This document shows, piece by piece, positions 1 to 12,300 of a stretch of 64,000 nucleotides of DNA. A program made the translations under genes and the position numbers. Each line of letters begins with the position of its first letter. The first letter of the stretch is position 1. The notes beneath the pieces were generated by a model. The model worked only from the letters and a program-made list of their open reading frames with translations, was not told where the DNA came from and ran no database searches. The stretch covers positions 51,154,345-51,218,344 of the forward strand of contig NC_091015.1 of NCBI RefSeq assembly GCF_041296385.1. The letters are read 5' to 3'. Source of the stretch: Aphelocoma coerulescens (lineage: Eukaryota > Chordata > Aves > Passeriformes > Corvidae).

Positions 1-2065
1 TCTGCTATGTGCCCCAATTTAGGCATATCCCAAGTGCTCTTCCAGGCACCCCCATGGCTGGAAGCACAAGCACTGTGAGCAGCAGGGCCATGTGCCATCT
101 GAGCAAGGCAAGGGACAGCCGCAGTGATGCTGAGCTTTCACAACGGAGGTGAGGGAAGACTTCACCACTCAAGCAGAAACATTTTCAGAATCTAGAGTAT
201 AAAAATAAAAGGGAAAAAAACCCCAACCAAACTTTTAGAAGTCTCACAGCTGCTATTGCCGATCATGTGTGTGACTCAGAGGGTAGACTGTACGCTATAA
301 ATGGAAATGGGTTACTTATAATTTGACTGATAATGTCTTAGTTTTTGTAAGAAAAATGTCTTTTGAAGAAATACTATAGTGGGGTGGCAAGCTGTACCAT
401 ATGTTCTTTGCTGCAGCTGACTTTATAATACATCTCAGCTACACTTTAAGCTGTATAGCACTGATTGCATTGTAACTCCTATGTCCTCTGCAGATAAAGT
501 TATGGAAATATAATGATTGCGCTTCAGATACATGCCAGTACTGTCTATACTATTTCAAATCATCAGACAAGAGAAGAGCACCTGCTTGCCTAGGCTTTCC
601 CTGCTTGTTTACCGCCTTCTGTACCACAGTGAGGGAGGCTTGCAGGTCCCCCAGGGAGAGTAAGCACCAAAAATAAAAATTCATTCTTGCTGGAGCCATG
701 CTTTGACTATGTAGTACTTCATGGAAAGCATGGATGCCTTGTGCCCTTACACAGGGCAAAATTAGTAACTACAGATGCCTGAGCCTTCAGAGGGCTAGCT
801 GGAGAGTGGACAAACAGGAGAAAACCTAGAGGTCTCCCTCCTTGACCCTGAAAGAAAACAGGTCTGGAAATGATGGTCATTGCATCTCAAATTCACCTCA
901 GAATGGCTTGTCTGTTGGGAAATTCCTTGGACAATCTTCTGCTGTACCTCCGGGAAATGCTGATGTCATTTGCCAGAGCTGTGGTCTGGCCAGCACCCTG
1001 TGATAATTGGCCTATTAAATTTTGATATTGTGAGAAGGCTGAAGCCACCCAAGACACTGTGGTGTGGCCTCCTGGCACTGCCTTGAGGGATCAGAGCTAG
1101 CAGAGCCCTGCCTCTCTCTGTCTCTGGGTAATACTGCAAGGTGTCTATCTGCACTTGCAGCCTGGCTGTGTGTGGACATCTGCAGGGAAAACAATTTGTC
1201 ACTGTAAAGTGTCTGTTTGAGGGGAGCTGTAGAAAACAGTTGAAAGGTAACTTCCTCTCTGAAGGGTTTGATGCAGCATCTTTGGTCATGATTTTACCAG
1301 CAGGCCACCTTCACCACTGCTCTACATAAGATATTTTAATGTAGGGCTGGGCCAAATATTTGTCAAGCCAGAAAATCGGTCTGCACCACGCAGTTGGTCT
1401 CAGTCCTGGCCTGTTTAGTTGCTTCAAGGGCTTTACCATGCCTTATGGCAGGGAAATGAGATAAAATCACGGGGGAGCAGCAGGCATCACCACATAAGGA
1501 CTCCCTAAGTCCCTGTGCCTTACCCTTTGCACACTCCTGCTGCCCCTATTGATGCTCATCTTCCACCTTTTGGTGGTCCTGCCCATTGTGCCAGATCTTG
1601 GCAGACCTTACCCTGGCTGCCCCTGCCTCATCTCCCTGCCTTCCTGCAATATTTTTTATTTCCATAACACTGTGGCTTAGGGACTAGGCTAACCAGTGCC
1701 AGCCAGGAGTAACCAAAGTACCAGGCAAGGCAAGTGCTCAGGCTATGTTCTCCCTGCAGTAGTCAAGGCAGGTTTTCCTAATTCCCCATGTGCCTCCAGC
1801 CAGGTGTTAGAGTAATGTCCCCTGCAGGACTGGGTGTAGTGGCATTAGGACATACTACTTCAGGAATTCAAAAAGGGACCATTGCAAGGCAGAGGGCTTG
1901 ATCTTTCTGCACCCTTCTCAGCAAGGTTAGCTTGAAAGGTTATTATTTAACCCACATGCCGATTGCAAATCATTTTATATAAGGCTACTGGTGAAAAAGC
2001 AGGAAAAAATGCCATGAGAAATGGCAAGAGGTGATGGTTTATGCATTGTAACATTGTACCCCTCC

Positions 2066-2130
<65 letters not shown>
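2066..2130. repeat. Hexanucleotide microsatellite (TACATA)n
   Basis: About 10.8 tandem copies of TACATA without an interruption. It is followed by a decayed end, TGTATATC. A perfect array of this length is expected to vary in copy number between individuals. Confidence 0.97.
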
Positions 2131-4639
2131 GTATATCAGCCTGAATGCACTGTATCTACTGAATGCTTTATGGGATAAGGAATGCACTGGCTAAAGGCTG
2201 AGAGCAAAATTTAATATCAGATTTAAACAGTGACTCAGTGACTTGCAGAGAAATTCTCAATATGCTGGATGGGTCAGCACCAGAGTGGGAGAGAGTGTGA
2301 CTCAGAGGTGTGGGGAAGGGTGGTGAGGTGCAGAGAAGGGGCCAAGGCTGGGAGAGGGGGGCTTTGAGGGCAGCAGGGTGGGAGGAGCAAGGCCTTGGAA
2401 AGGTCTGTGGGCTGGAAGGATATTGTGGGAAGGAGTGTGCCATCTCTTGAGCACCGGGATGGCATCACTGCAGCTGACTGCCTTGCCAGTGGCTTGCAGC
2501 ATCAGTGGTTTGGGGAGGGGAAGGTGATGCCCTTCCAGGGTTGGACTCTGTGAACCATAGTATCCTGAGCACAGTCTGGGTGCTGTCACAAAATGTCACA
2601 ACAGGAATAAGGAAAAAGGAAGGCAGCAGAGAGTCCAGATTTTGAAATGCCTTTACATATCCTGTGAGGTCAGTGCCTGAGCTCGAAATAAAAATTTCAG
2701 TAAAGTTGACCTAGAGATGGGAGTCTGTCAGCAGGCTAGAAGTGAGAGGCTGATTGGTCCCAAATACTGCTAAACGGTGATGCCTTACCCAGCTCAGCCA
2801 CTTGAGGCTTGCCCAGGGGGCAGCTGGGAGACAGCCGGGATGTGACCCGTGCAGTGGCCACCCCCAGGGGATATCTACACTGCTATCAACCATAGGGAGA
2901 TAAGGACTCAGGGGGACCGATGAAGGAAAATGCTCCTATGGAAGAGAAGATCTGGAAGGAAACTGGGCAACCGTCCCTCTAATGCTCACATGGTCCTTGC
3001 ATGGCATAGAAAGGAAGAGGGTGGAAGTGACACCAAGGCAGAGCCTTCTGCTGCTGGCAACATGGGAAACAAGGCTCAGCTGAGTGCTAGGAGGAGCCAG
3101 ACAACTCAGCAGTGGTCAGAGGTGAGCCGTGAGGCTGCTTTTTGAGGACAGTGCTTCAGTTTGCACTGTAGATTGGTGAGTATTTAACAATTACTCTGCC
3201 TCCCAGCAAGAAGACAGGACATGGCATCTGAAGGAATGAGCAGCTGTTGGCTGCTGAAAAGAAGACAAGTCAGGGATCTGTTTATTGAAGGTGTCAGTCC
3301 TTTCTGTCTCCTGTGAAGTTATTAGCTCTGATCCTGATGTACAGTAGGTGCAATTTTATTGCCATTTGCAAGTAATTATTGCTCATTGTTCACTGTTTTA
3401 AGCAATTAGGTGAACACATTTGCTTTAATATACCTCAGATGAAGTATGGTAGGGGAGAATAGTCCTTACATCAGTATTCACCAAATTTAATCAGCATACT
3501 TGTACTCCCATCCTAATTTCTTTGCCAGGCACAGAGGAAACAGACTGGGAAAGGAAATCCCACATTATTACCAGGCCAGATACCAATGCTTTTCCAGACT
3601 GCTGTTATTACCCAAATACAATTTTTCTGTTTCAGCACTGGTGCCAGCACTGGTGTTGATGGAGCAGCCTATGGAAAAGACTGATTCAGGTCAGCAGAGA
3701 GGTTTTGCAAACATGCTGGCAAAGGTGTTTTCCCTTCTCCTCATGCACAAAACCACAGCTGAGTCTCTAACTGACTCTTTTTGTTTAAAGCATCATCTTA
3801 CAGCTACCCAGGAAACGTGGGTAGAAGCTCCCCATTGTTACCCTGGCCTATGAGCTGATCCCTTACAAGTCCTGCTGTCCTGTTCCTCCAGAGCAACAGG
3901 CAGAGGCATGTTTGTTCCCTTCTCTCCCATCATTGAGATATCACTTACTATTAAGACACAGAGGACCAGAGACCTCAAAGGCAGCAAGGGAAGATTTACG
4001 GCAGAGTGGCTGTCAGTTGCTTTGGTCTAATTAAATGGCTCCTGCCTCCTTGACTCGGTTCCAGTGCAGTGGAGCTTGACTTGTTAAGCATTAGGGAAGT
4101 GTCCTGGCTGCTCACTGTTACTAATGCCTCGGCTCCAAAGTGTGACTGTTTGGCTGAAATAAGCTGTAAAAACCTGTCGCTGCCTTCCCACCCCTCTTCG
4201 CGGGCAGCTGGATGCCCCTGCTGGTGGGTGCCTGCGCCTGGGACAGCAGCAACAGACCACATGGAGTAAGGGGCACCACACACGGGCAGCGGGACAAGGG
4301 GCCCACGGAACCACTGCCGCCCTTGAACCCCCCTTGGAGGTGCGAGCACTTTTCATCTTCTCTGCTTGCAGTGGAACCTGGCAGTAGAAGAACACTCTGG
4401 AGGTGAGGATCAACCTCAGTGGGGTCCCATGAGGTCCTTTCCATATGACCCCATGACTCTCAGGCAGGTGCTCTTCCCCTCCTTGCCCAGAGTCACCCTG
4501 CCTCTCCTGGGGCGCTTCGCAGCCTGCCCTGCCATTCTCCTAATTTCTAAATATCTGGAAGCAGAGCTGACTGAGTCCTTCACAAGTAACTCACCCAATA
4601 GCCTCAGCCCATTTTTTTCATGCCAATGAGGTAAGGAAC

Positions 4640-5110
4640 AGGTCACGGTTCGAGTAAGTGTGTCTATTAGCCTCAGTCACTTGAATTATTTTTGATTACG
4701 GTTTATTATTTGTCCCTCATTAGCAAATTGGCTGGTGTTAATCGTCAGAGCACATGCTACCCAATTGGCTGTTCACATCATATGTTACTCCCTCCCCTCC
4801 CTGATTGGATGAATCAAATTTTATTAAACAGCAGCCTTCCTTCTCCCTTGCTTGCAGATGATGCATGAGCATTTGTAGCTACTTGGCAATTCTGTTGTGA
4901 GACAATAAAAGAGCTTTTCAAAATGCCAGGAGAGGAAATACAGTGTGAATACTCTTGCAAATATTTACTTGTGCTCTTATTTGCAATATTTTATTGTGTA
5001 ATGGATTTAATGATGCTATTTATCAAATAATGATGATTGCTGTCTTTAATGAATTCAAATTTAGCTAAGCAATTTCCAGAAATATCTGACAAAATTAAGA
5101 GAAAATTCCA
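4640..5110. promoter_or_regulatory. Candidate conserved noncoding element with CCAAT-type motifs
   Basis: AT-rich stretch of about 470 bp between more GC-rich sequence, with no reading frame and no repeat. It holds three ATTGG/CCAAT motifs at 4727-4732, 4761-4768 (palindromic CCAATTGG) and 4803-4808, spaced about 36 and 40 bp, and many TAAT/ATTA cores. This texture is common in vertebrate developmental enhancers. Conservation has not been tested, so the call rests on sequence style only. Confidence 0.35.
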
Positions 5111-7923
5111 GTGCACTAAATACAAGAGATAGGGGAAACCATTATAAATAATTACAGCTGCACTGTGCTTTGATATTGCACAAATGTGTGTTTCACAAGC
5201 ACCTTAGAGGAAAAAACAAACAGAGAGTTACCTCAGATGCAATCCCAAATTAGCAAACGCTGTACCTCCACCTCTTCAATTTGGCAGCACCCAGCCAGGA
5301 CACAGTGGACTGGCCTTTTCACTGCAAGCAGGGCTGAGCAAAAACAACCACATCCAAAGGTTTGTCGCTTCAAGACAGGGCTGTGATAGAAGCCTTATTT
5401 TAGAAACCTGGGATGTTTTCAGCCTTTGGGGTGATTTCACAAGCAGGGCTGCCTCATTCCAGCAGCCTTCCCAGCTCTGCCCTGGCCCCAATGCCACCCC
5501 TTTCTGCCTCATGGGAAAAGAGGAAAGGGGTTCCAGCAGTAACAGGGATGTCTAAGAGTCCCTCAGGCTTAATGCATTGACCAGCCAATGGTCATGGAGC
5601 TGTGGCTGATGTTTATTCTGTCCAGATCAAGGAATTAGTTGTGGAGACGTTATCTTTCCCTACTTCTTTTCTGCTGTGCATTATATCTCTGAAGTTTCCA
5701 GCACCCACACAGATAATTTCTTTCCATCTGACATAACTTTACTGAAAAACAAGAACTACATAAAATGCTGAATTTCAGAATTGTTAAAGAAAACACAGAA
5801 GGTTGTAGTGAAACCTTCCTGAAGTGGGCATCAGGTGTGATTTTCATGCTTCTCATTGAAGGAGCTTCCAGGATGTGCTCCTGAAATGCTGAAAACAAGG
5901 TTAGTTCTCCAAGTCCAGTCCCTTTTCCCAGGAAGCTGAGGGCTGGATGTCTTCCTGTGGCAAAGACTTGAAAGGCTCTATCCATATGTCTGTTGAGTCG
6001 CTAAGCTGAAAGTAGTGGGCTGCAAAAGTCCCTTAAAGTTTACGAGATCTAGGTTAGGCGTATGAAAAAGAAGCAACAAGGACACATTCTTAGCCTAGTC
6101 TGAAGGAACTCCTAGTGAGTGCCAGAGAACAGGACCATCTCCAAAACACCCGAGTTTCACCGAAATCCAAGCACTCTCTTTCCTCGTCTGACTAAAATGG
6201 AGGCACTGCCTTTTTTCACGTTGCTATTTTGACTTGTTTGAATATGCAACAGCAGCTTCTATTTCCAAGAAACACAGTAAATATGGATTCTTGGAGAGCC
6301 AAGATCCTCTTTACTAGTTCTGAAGCACCCAAACCTTCAAAGCAAGAAATATTTCCTCCAGCTGTCCATGCATGAAGTTGATTTATGACTAGTTTTCTGT
6401 TCAAACCACTGTAATTTTGTGAAATGATAGCAGTATTGATTCCAGCAAGAGTTTCACTTTGCTGAAACTACCAGGCCAGAGGGACTAAATGGAGCCTTGG
6501 AGTGAATAATATAGCTTTCCACTTTATCAATTTCATCTGTTTTGCTCTCCACCTTCACTTAACAACCTACATCTCTTCTTTCCTTCCTTCTTTTCCCTTT
6601 AAGGCACTGGTCTTTTGCTCTGGTTCACAGCTGTAAATGATTGAATGTATTTTCTTACCTGGGAACTCTGAGCAGCATCAAAATACAATCTGAGCGATGA
6701 ATACACTGCTTGACATCTCCAAGTGGTTCACGGTGCTGTGTGGGAAGCTGAATTCTGGCTCAGAAATACATGAATTCTGGAGGTGAAAGAAGAAAATTAT
6801 TTTTCAATATTTTTCAATGGAAGAAAATATTCCTGGTTTAGCTTTTATTAAAATAACAAGCAATAAAATATTTAGGAGAAAAATGAAATTCCTCAGTCTG
6901 GGCTAGGTTCTGCTCTCAGTTACATTGAGATGAATGAAGATAAACTTTACTGAAGACAATGAGAATATCTTGGTATAAAACTGGTCTGAAGACTAGTTCC
7001 ACAGATAGACAAATCCTCACCTACATAGGAGAGAAGGAAAGGGGAGTTGGATGACATTTCTGGACCTGTAACCTCGGCACTGATCTAATTTAGAGACTAA
7101 GTAAGAGTTGCAGATGAATTCCACATACATTCCGTCCACACTCCTGGTGTGCAGGTGTGGCTGTGCTTCCATTTCTAATGTCAGAGTGAAAAAACCCAGA
7201 AAATACAAATGCTTCAGAGGCATTATTAATTCAGCCATAGGCACAGCGTATATGTCAGCATAAATCTTCAGTAGCCTCGCCAGCTACTGAAACTGCTGCT
7301 TCTGCATTTGCTTTCTCTGTACTCACTGACTTAAAGAAAGAAATTTCAGAAAACCAGAGAGCTTTAAAGGTGTTAGGAACAAACACCACTTAGAAAAATT
7401 AAGAAAGAGATAAATATTCTATTTTTCTTGGCATGCATACAACGTAAGTTTATTTTTGCAAATGGACCATCCAAGCTTCTGTAAGTACACTGGAGGTTTG
7501 AAGATTTTGAGGCAAGTATTCAGGAAAAAAACCCAAAAAATAGTGTATACAGGTTCTAGTCCGATCAAATAACACTTTGGATTCTACCACAGGAAACATG
7601 CTTTAAAGCAAAGCTGAGACATGCTGCATTTCTCCCAAACATTGTATGCAGTGGTGTGGCTCCAGCACGGGGATGTCAGCAGTCAGCACAGGGGGTCAGG
7701 TTTGGAGGTGGAGTTGTAGGTGGGTTGCTGCCTCCATGCTGGTGCTAAACAACCCTGTGGCAGCCATAAAAACCTATTGTCTGCAGCCCATCCCCATAGC
7801 CCCAGGGAGAGGAAATGGCTCGGCAGCTCCTGATGTGGAGAAAAAAGTGCACGTCATGATGCAGAAGGGAGAATGCTCCTGCTTGAGAAGCAAGCCAAGC
7901 ATGAAATTAATATTTCCTTTATA

Positions 7924-7962
7924 GAAAAAAGAAAAAAGAAAAAAGTAAAAAGTAAAAAGAAA
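7924..7962. repeat. A-rich (GAAAAA)n-like simple repeat
   Basis: Purine tract of GAAAAA and GTAAAAA units on the plus strand, 39 bp long. No retroposed body was recognised next to it, although A-rich ends can mark old insertions. Confidence 0.85.
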
Positions 7963-9078
7963 GCCTGTAACATAGGAATAAATGTAAACTTGAAAGCCCA
8001 GGGACAGGCTTTGAATCTCCTTGGGGAAGGGGAATGCTTTGGCTGGTTCACTTCTCACCCTGTTGAGCAACACAGCACTGAAGAGATCGAGGATGTGCCA
8101 CACAGTTAGACTGTGATAACCAACCTGCTGGCCGGGTGAAAGCCCTGTAGGTCTTGTATTCTCAGTCCCCTTGGGAAAACGTCACCCATGAGGCATAGGT
8201 AGGGTCTGTGCAAGTTCTCAAACCCCCCAGGAATGGATTAGGATGGGACCCTTTCTGGACCACCATCTACCAAAAAATACTGCAAAAAGGTGGTGGGGCT
8301 TCAGAGGGGTTTTCCCTTGGAGAAAATGGAGATTAATCTTGTGCAGAGTTGTGCATCGATGGGTATTTTTTCCATGGTAGTATTTCATTGTATTTATTGC
8401 ACTTCTTCATGTCTCCACTTCCTTTAAGGAACTGCTCCAAAAGGTCTCATGTTTGGAACAATCAGCACTGGGACTGACCAAAACTGGGGTGTGAAGCTAA
8501 AGCCTGGACAACCCAAGAGGTATGGTGTTTAATCAAAACCGCATCTTAATTTTCCCAGAAGAAAGTTGCTAAAGCAATTTTATTTTATTTGTGTTTTTCC
8601 TCAGCCTCCTTTTTTTTGACAGCCACATCTCAGCACAGCCTTACCCTTCCCTCCTGTCAGGGGTTTCCTGGGGAGAAACTCTGCATGCCCTGAGCCCAGC
8701 AGAGCGTGGCTGGTGCATTTCTCCTGGCTGGCTTGGCGCAGAACCCTGCAGCCTCCCTGGCACTCCCCAGGGCAGGCAAACTCTCAGTGTTGCTGTCACC
8801 ACCAAGTGCTTGAAGCAAAGCAAACGAGCAGTGGGGACTGGCAAACACCCTGGGTGGCAAGCAGAAACACAGCCTTCCCCCCAGTGAGGAAGAGCCACAT
8901 CTACCTGGAATGGGCACATTTTGGAGGGTGCTAGGGTGAGCAGTGGGCAGGTAAATACCCAAATTGTCAGGCACTTACAGCCTTTACTCCCTGAAACGTG
9001 TGAGATGAAGGAGGAGAGGTGGCTGTTATGCATTGAAAGCAAATGACCCAACCTTGCCCATTTTGGGCACAATACACA

Positions 9079-9398
9079 ACTACCTGAAAGGAGGTTGTGA
9101 TGAAGTTGATGTCAATCTCTTCTCTCGGGTAACAAGTGATGGGACAAGAGAAAATGGCCTCAAGTTGCGCCACAGGAGGTTTAGATTGGATGTGAGGAAA
9201 ATTTCTTTGCTGAAAGGGTTGTCAAGGCTTGGAACAGACTGCCCAGGGAAGTGGCTGAGTCACCATCCCTGGAGGTATTTAAAAGCTGTGTAGATGTGGC
9301 ACTTAGGAATGTGGTTTTGTGATGGACTTGGCAGTGTCTGTTAAGAGTTGGACTCAATGGTCTTAAATGTCTCTTCCAACCTAAACAATTCTATGAAA
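9079..9398 (+). mobile_element. CR1 LINE 3' end
   Basis: Plus-strand CR1 tail: CTACCTGAAAGGAGGTTGTG, then AATGGCCTCAAGTTGCGCCA, the GGTTTAGATTGGATGTGAGG block, GGGTTGTCAAGGCTTGGAAC, CACCATCCCTGGAGGTATTT, and the end near CCTAAACAATTCTATGAAA. An 86-codon reading frame within it (9033-9293) is a remnant and not a gene. Confidence 0.92.
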
Positions 9399-12300
9399 AA
9401 GAGCAAAATTATGGAAAAGGTAGCAAACTTTTCAGCACAAAGTAAAAAGCTAAATAAATTACTATGGCTATTCTGGTTTTGAAAGGCCTGTCTTTGGGAA
9501 ATCTGCTTGAAACTAGGTTTCACCTGCTCTGTTCTCCTGCTTTGGCTGGGTTGAGCTGTCACTGTTTCACAAGGTCTGACATGCAGCAATGCTACTGCTC
9601 CGTGCATTGTCTATTTCCCACCGTATGTCCAAGTTTTTGGTCACTTGAACATACCGAAGCATTGCTCTGCTTTGAAAAGCCACAATCTCCTCCTAAGTCA
9701 TCAGGCTGCTCCTCCTCTCAGCTAGAAACCAAACATACCTGTTTAAAAAAGCAAAATAATTCCTTTTTCTCCCCTGCAACTGCTATTTCAGAGACAGCCT
9801 GGCCAGTGCAGCAGGAGATGGACTCTGGTGGCTCTGCAGTATCTACTTTTCCAAAGGTAAAGGGTCTGACAGGAGGAAGCAGCTGGGGTAAGGAGCACTC
9901 AGCATGCTTAGGATCCCACCATGCTTTGGTCCTCTTCTCTGGCAGGCTGCCGCCCTCCTCCTGCCCTTGGTGCACCCACAGGCCTTTAAATTCCACGAAA
10001 GCTCTTTGGTTCTGGAGAAAATAATAATTAGAGAGAAAAAAAGAAAAAGCAGAGGAAAAAATCCTCCTTGATTGCTGAGGCACTGATGGCAGGAACCTTC
10101 CTTCCCTGCTGAACCACTTAATCAGGCTGGCCCCCGGCAGCAGCAGGTGCCCACGAGGCAACCTCGGGAAATCTCCTCATCACCGGCAAATGGGCCTGAT
10201 GATGGCACAGCAGGGGCCCAGCGAGGCCGGCTCTTAGCGAGCACAGAGGAGCTTCACCGGCAGTGCTGGAGCTTCCCATCTTTCTCCAAAGCTGGAAGTG
10301 GGGAGCCTGCTCCGCTACTACCCCGGGCAGCTCCCCTCAGGCTCTGGCTGCTGGATGCTCAGCTTCTAGTCCTGGTGCTGGCAGTGATAGCACAGCCCAG
10401 TGCTCTCAGTTTTGAGATGGAGGGCTTACAGTTCCTTGGGGAAAAAAAATAGGATTTTTGAGGAAAGGAGTCAACAAGGGGCCACCTGTGACACAAACTG
10501 GCTTGACTGGCCATTTTCCTGGCATTGCCCCTTTTTGCTTACAGCCACATGTGTAAGCCAGACAGGCACTCTCTGCTCATCCTCTGGGAAGTTGTGCTTT
10601 CATATATGGTGCACGTATGGGGTCTTATTCCAAATCTGAGCAAATCTTTCTGTGTTACAGAAGAAAGCACAGTTTTGGCATAACCTTAGTGCTTTTCCCT
10701 TGGCTTCTGTACCTACCATGAATACCAATGCCTTCCTGTGACCCACAGATCTCTGCCCTGGGCATTAGCAGTGTTATGTGGCTGCCCTACCAACTTTACT
10801 CAAGGTGATGTGATTACAGCCCCTGTCTCCTCTGGATAAATGTCTTCAGTTGCTCAGCAACCTCCACACCAGGATTAAATTAACTTTGATTACAATTACA
10901 GACAGCACAAATCAGCCTGCACCATCAGAAGAAAGCAGAGCGCGGGCTGGTTTTCTTTCTGGAGGATTTTCTTCTCAAATGCTGTTATTGGAGGGGGGTG
11001 GAATTGCATCTCACCTCTTTCCCTTCCTTGCTTTCTGTTGAGCATGGATGCATCCCAACCCCAATGCTTTAAATGTGCAGTGGGATTGAGCACAGAAGAA
11101 TTCATTTACATGCCTGAAAATATTTCCCTGCTTGGGGAAGAAAAGCAGAGAGGAGGCCCAGGTGCTGAAGGCAGCTTTGCTCTTATGCCAAGGCCCCAAA
11201 ACTTCCTCTGGTGAAACTGATAGGCTTGAATACAGCTACTCATCACCCCCGTAAGTCCTTTGCTTGTCACCTCCTCCAGGTGCTCCAATTAATAATAGGA
11301 ACATGCAGTTATTATTTATGGCTTCACAGCTCCCTGGAACAGACTTCCTGTCTGGGAGGTGCAGCTCCATAAAACCCCCAGGTGATGAGTATTGCAGGGG
11401 ACCAGCTCTACAGGGATCAGACCTATGGCACACAAAGTGGGAAGATTAATCACCTCTATCTGCTGCTCTTGGTCTTCTGTGTGCACACCTGGAGGAGACT
11501 TGCCAGGCAGGCAGGATGCTTTCATAGTGCCCAGCATCTCACTGTGTGGGCTGCAGTGAGGTGACCTAGACTGGCAGGAAAACCTTTGCCTGGGGTCGAG
11601 AAAACTGAATGTTGCTTGAAGCACTGCCCATATACTCCTGGCCTTGGGAAAGTCAGACTGTTCTTGCACCTCTTCTTTTCACCACCTCTTTTTAGCCAAA
11701 ACAGAGAGCCTCTTTCCATGGTTTCCCTACTTTCCTGGCCTGTGGCTCAGGAGAGCTGAGTGCAGCTGGCCACCACCAGCCTGGAGACCTGCTGGCATCG
11801 CTCTGAAGGAACTACTGAACTGTGTTTCTTTGGGGAAGAACCTCCCTCACGTAGATGGAGAGGAAAATAGTGCAGAGTGGTGAATCAGTGTGGAAACCGG
11901 GACTGGCAGCACCAGTGAGAGTCACAGAGAACTTGGGTGTAGATAAAATTAAGGTGTGCTTTTTAGATGAGTTAATAGAGGGGCAGTGCTTCTATTCTCC
12001 CTGGGCAAAGAGGAAGAGGAGAAGGAGAAGGCAGGGCAAGGCAGCAGCTTTTGCTCCTCTCTGTGGTTCCCTGGCCAGGAGACTTCTGCCAATGCGGTAG
12101 GTAAGGACACTGTCTGCTGCAGGAATTGGCCAGCAACAAATGACTGCTCCCAAGTGGGAGTGGGGAAGGAAGTGTGGAGGCTCATTACATTTAATGTAAT
12201 TACTCTGGACTTAGAGCAGGGTATGCGACAAAGGAATTTGGCCTTCTCTTTTTTCCTCCCTGCCTCAATATTCAATGATATAAGAGTCTGTTCATGCCAG

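Larger units (their letters stand above)
1..9078. other. Intergenic DNA, no gene recognised
   Basis: I found no exon with family resemblance and no RNA gene. Contents are the (TACATA)n array, the A-rich repeat near 7.9 kb and the CNE-like block at 4.64-5.11 kb. A second AT-rich stretch at about 3290-3480 is similar in style. Reading frames here are short, lie on both strands and overlap, as expected by chance. Confidence 0.6.

Noticed and set aside
4720..4745. Possible miR-138 precursor, since miR-138-1 lies on the 3' side of ABHD5 in mammals and GGCTGGTGTTAAT resembles part of it
   Set aside because: The match breaks after about ten bases and there is no paired arm; the expected distance is also much larger.
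9033..9293. Possible small protein containing [17 protein letters not shown]
   Set aside because: This is the well-known translation of the CR1 3' end, not a host gene.
9464..10024. 186-codon plus-strand frame just after a CR1 copy
   Set aside because: Low-complexity Ser/Cys/Pro composition and no family resemblance; the opposite strand is also open.
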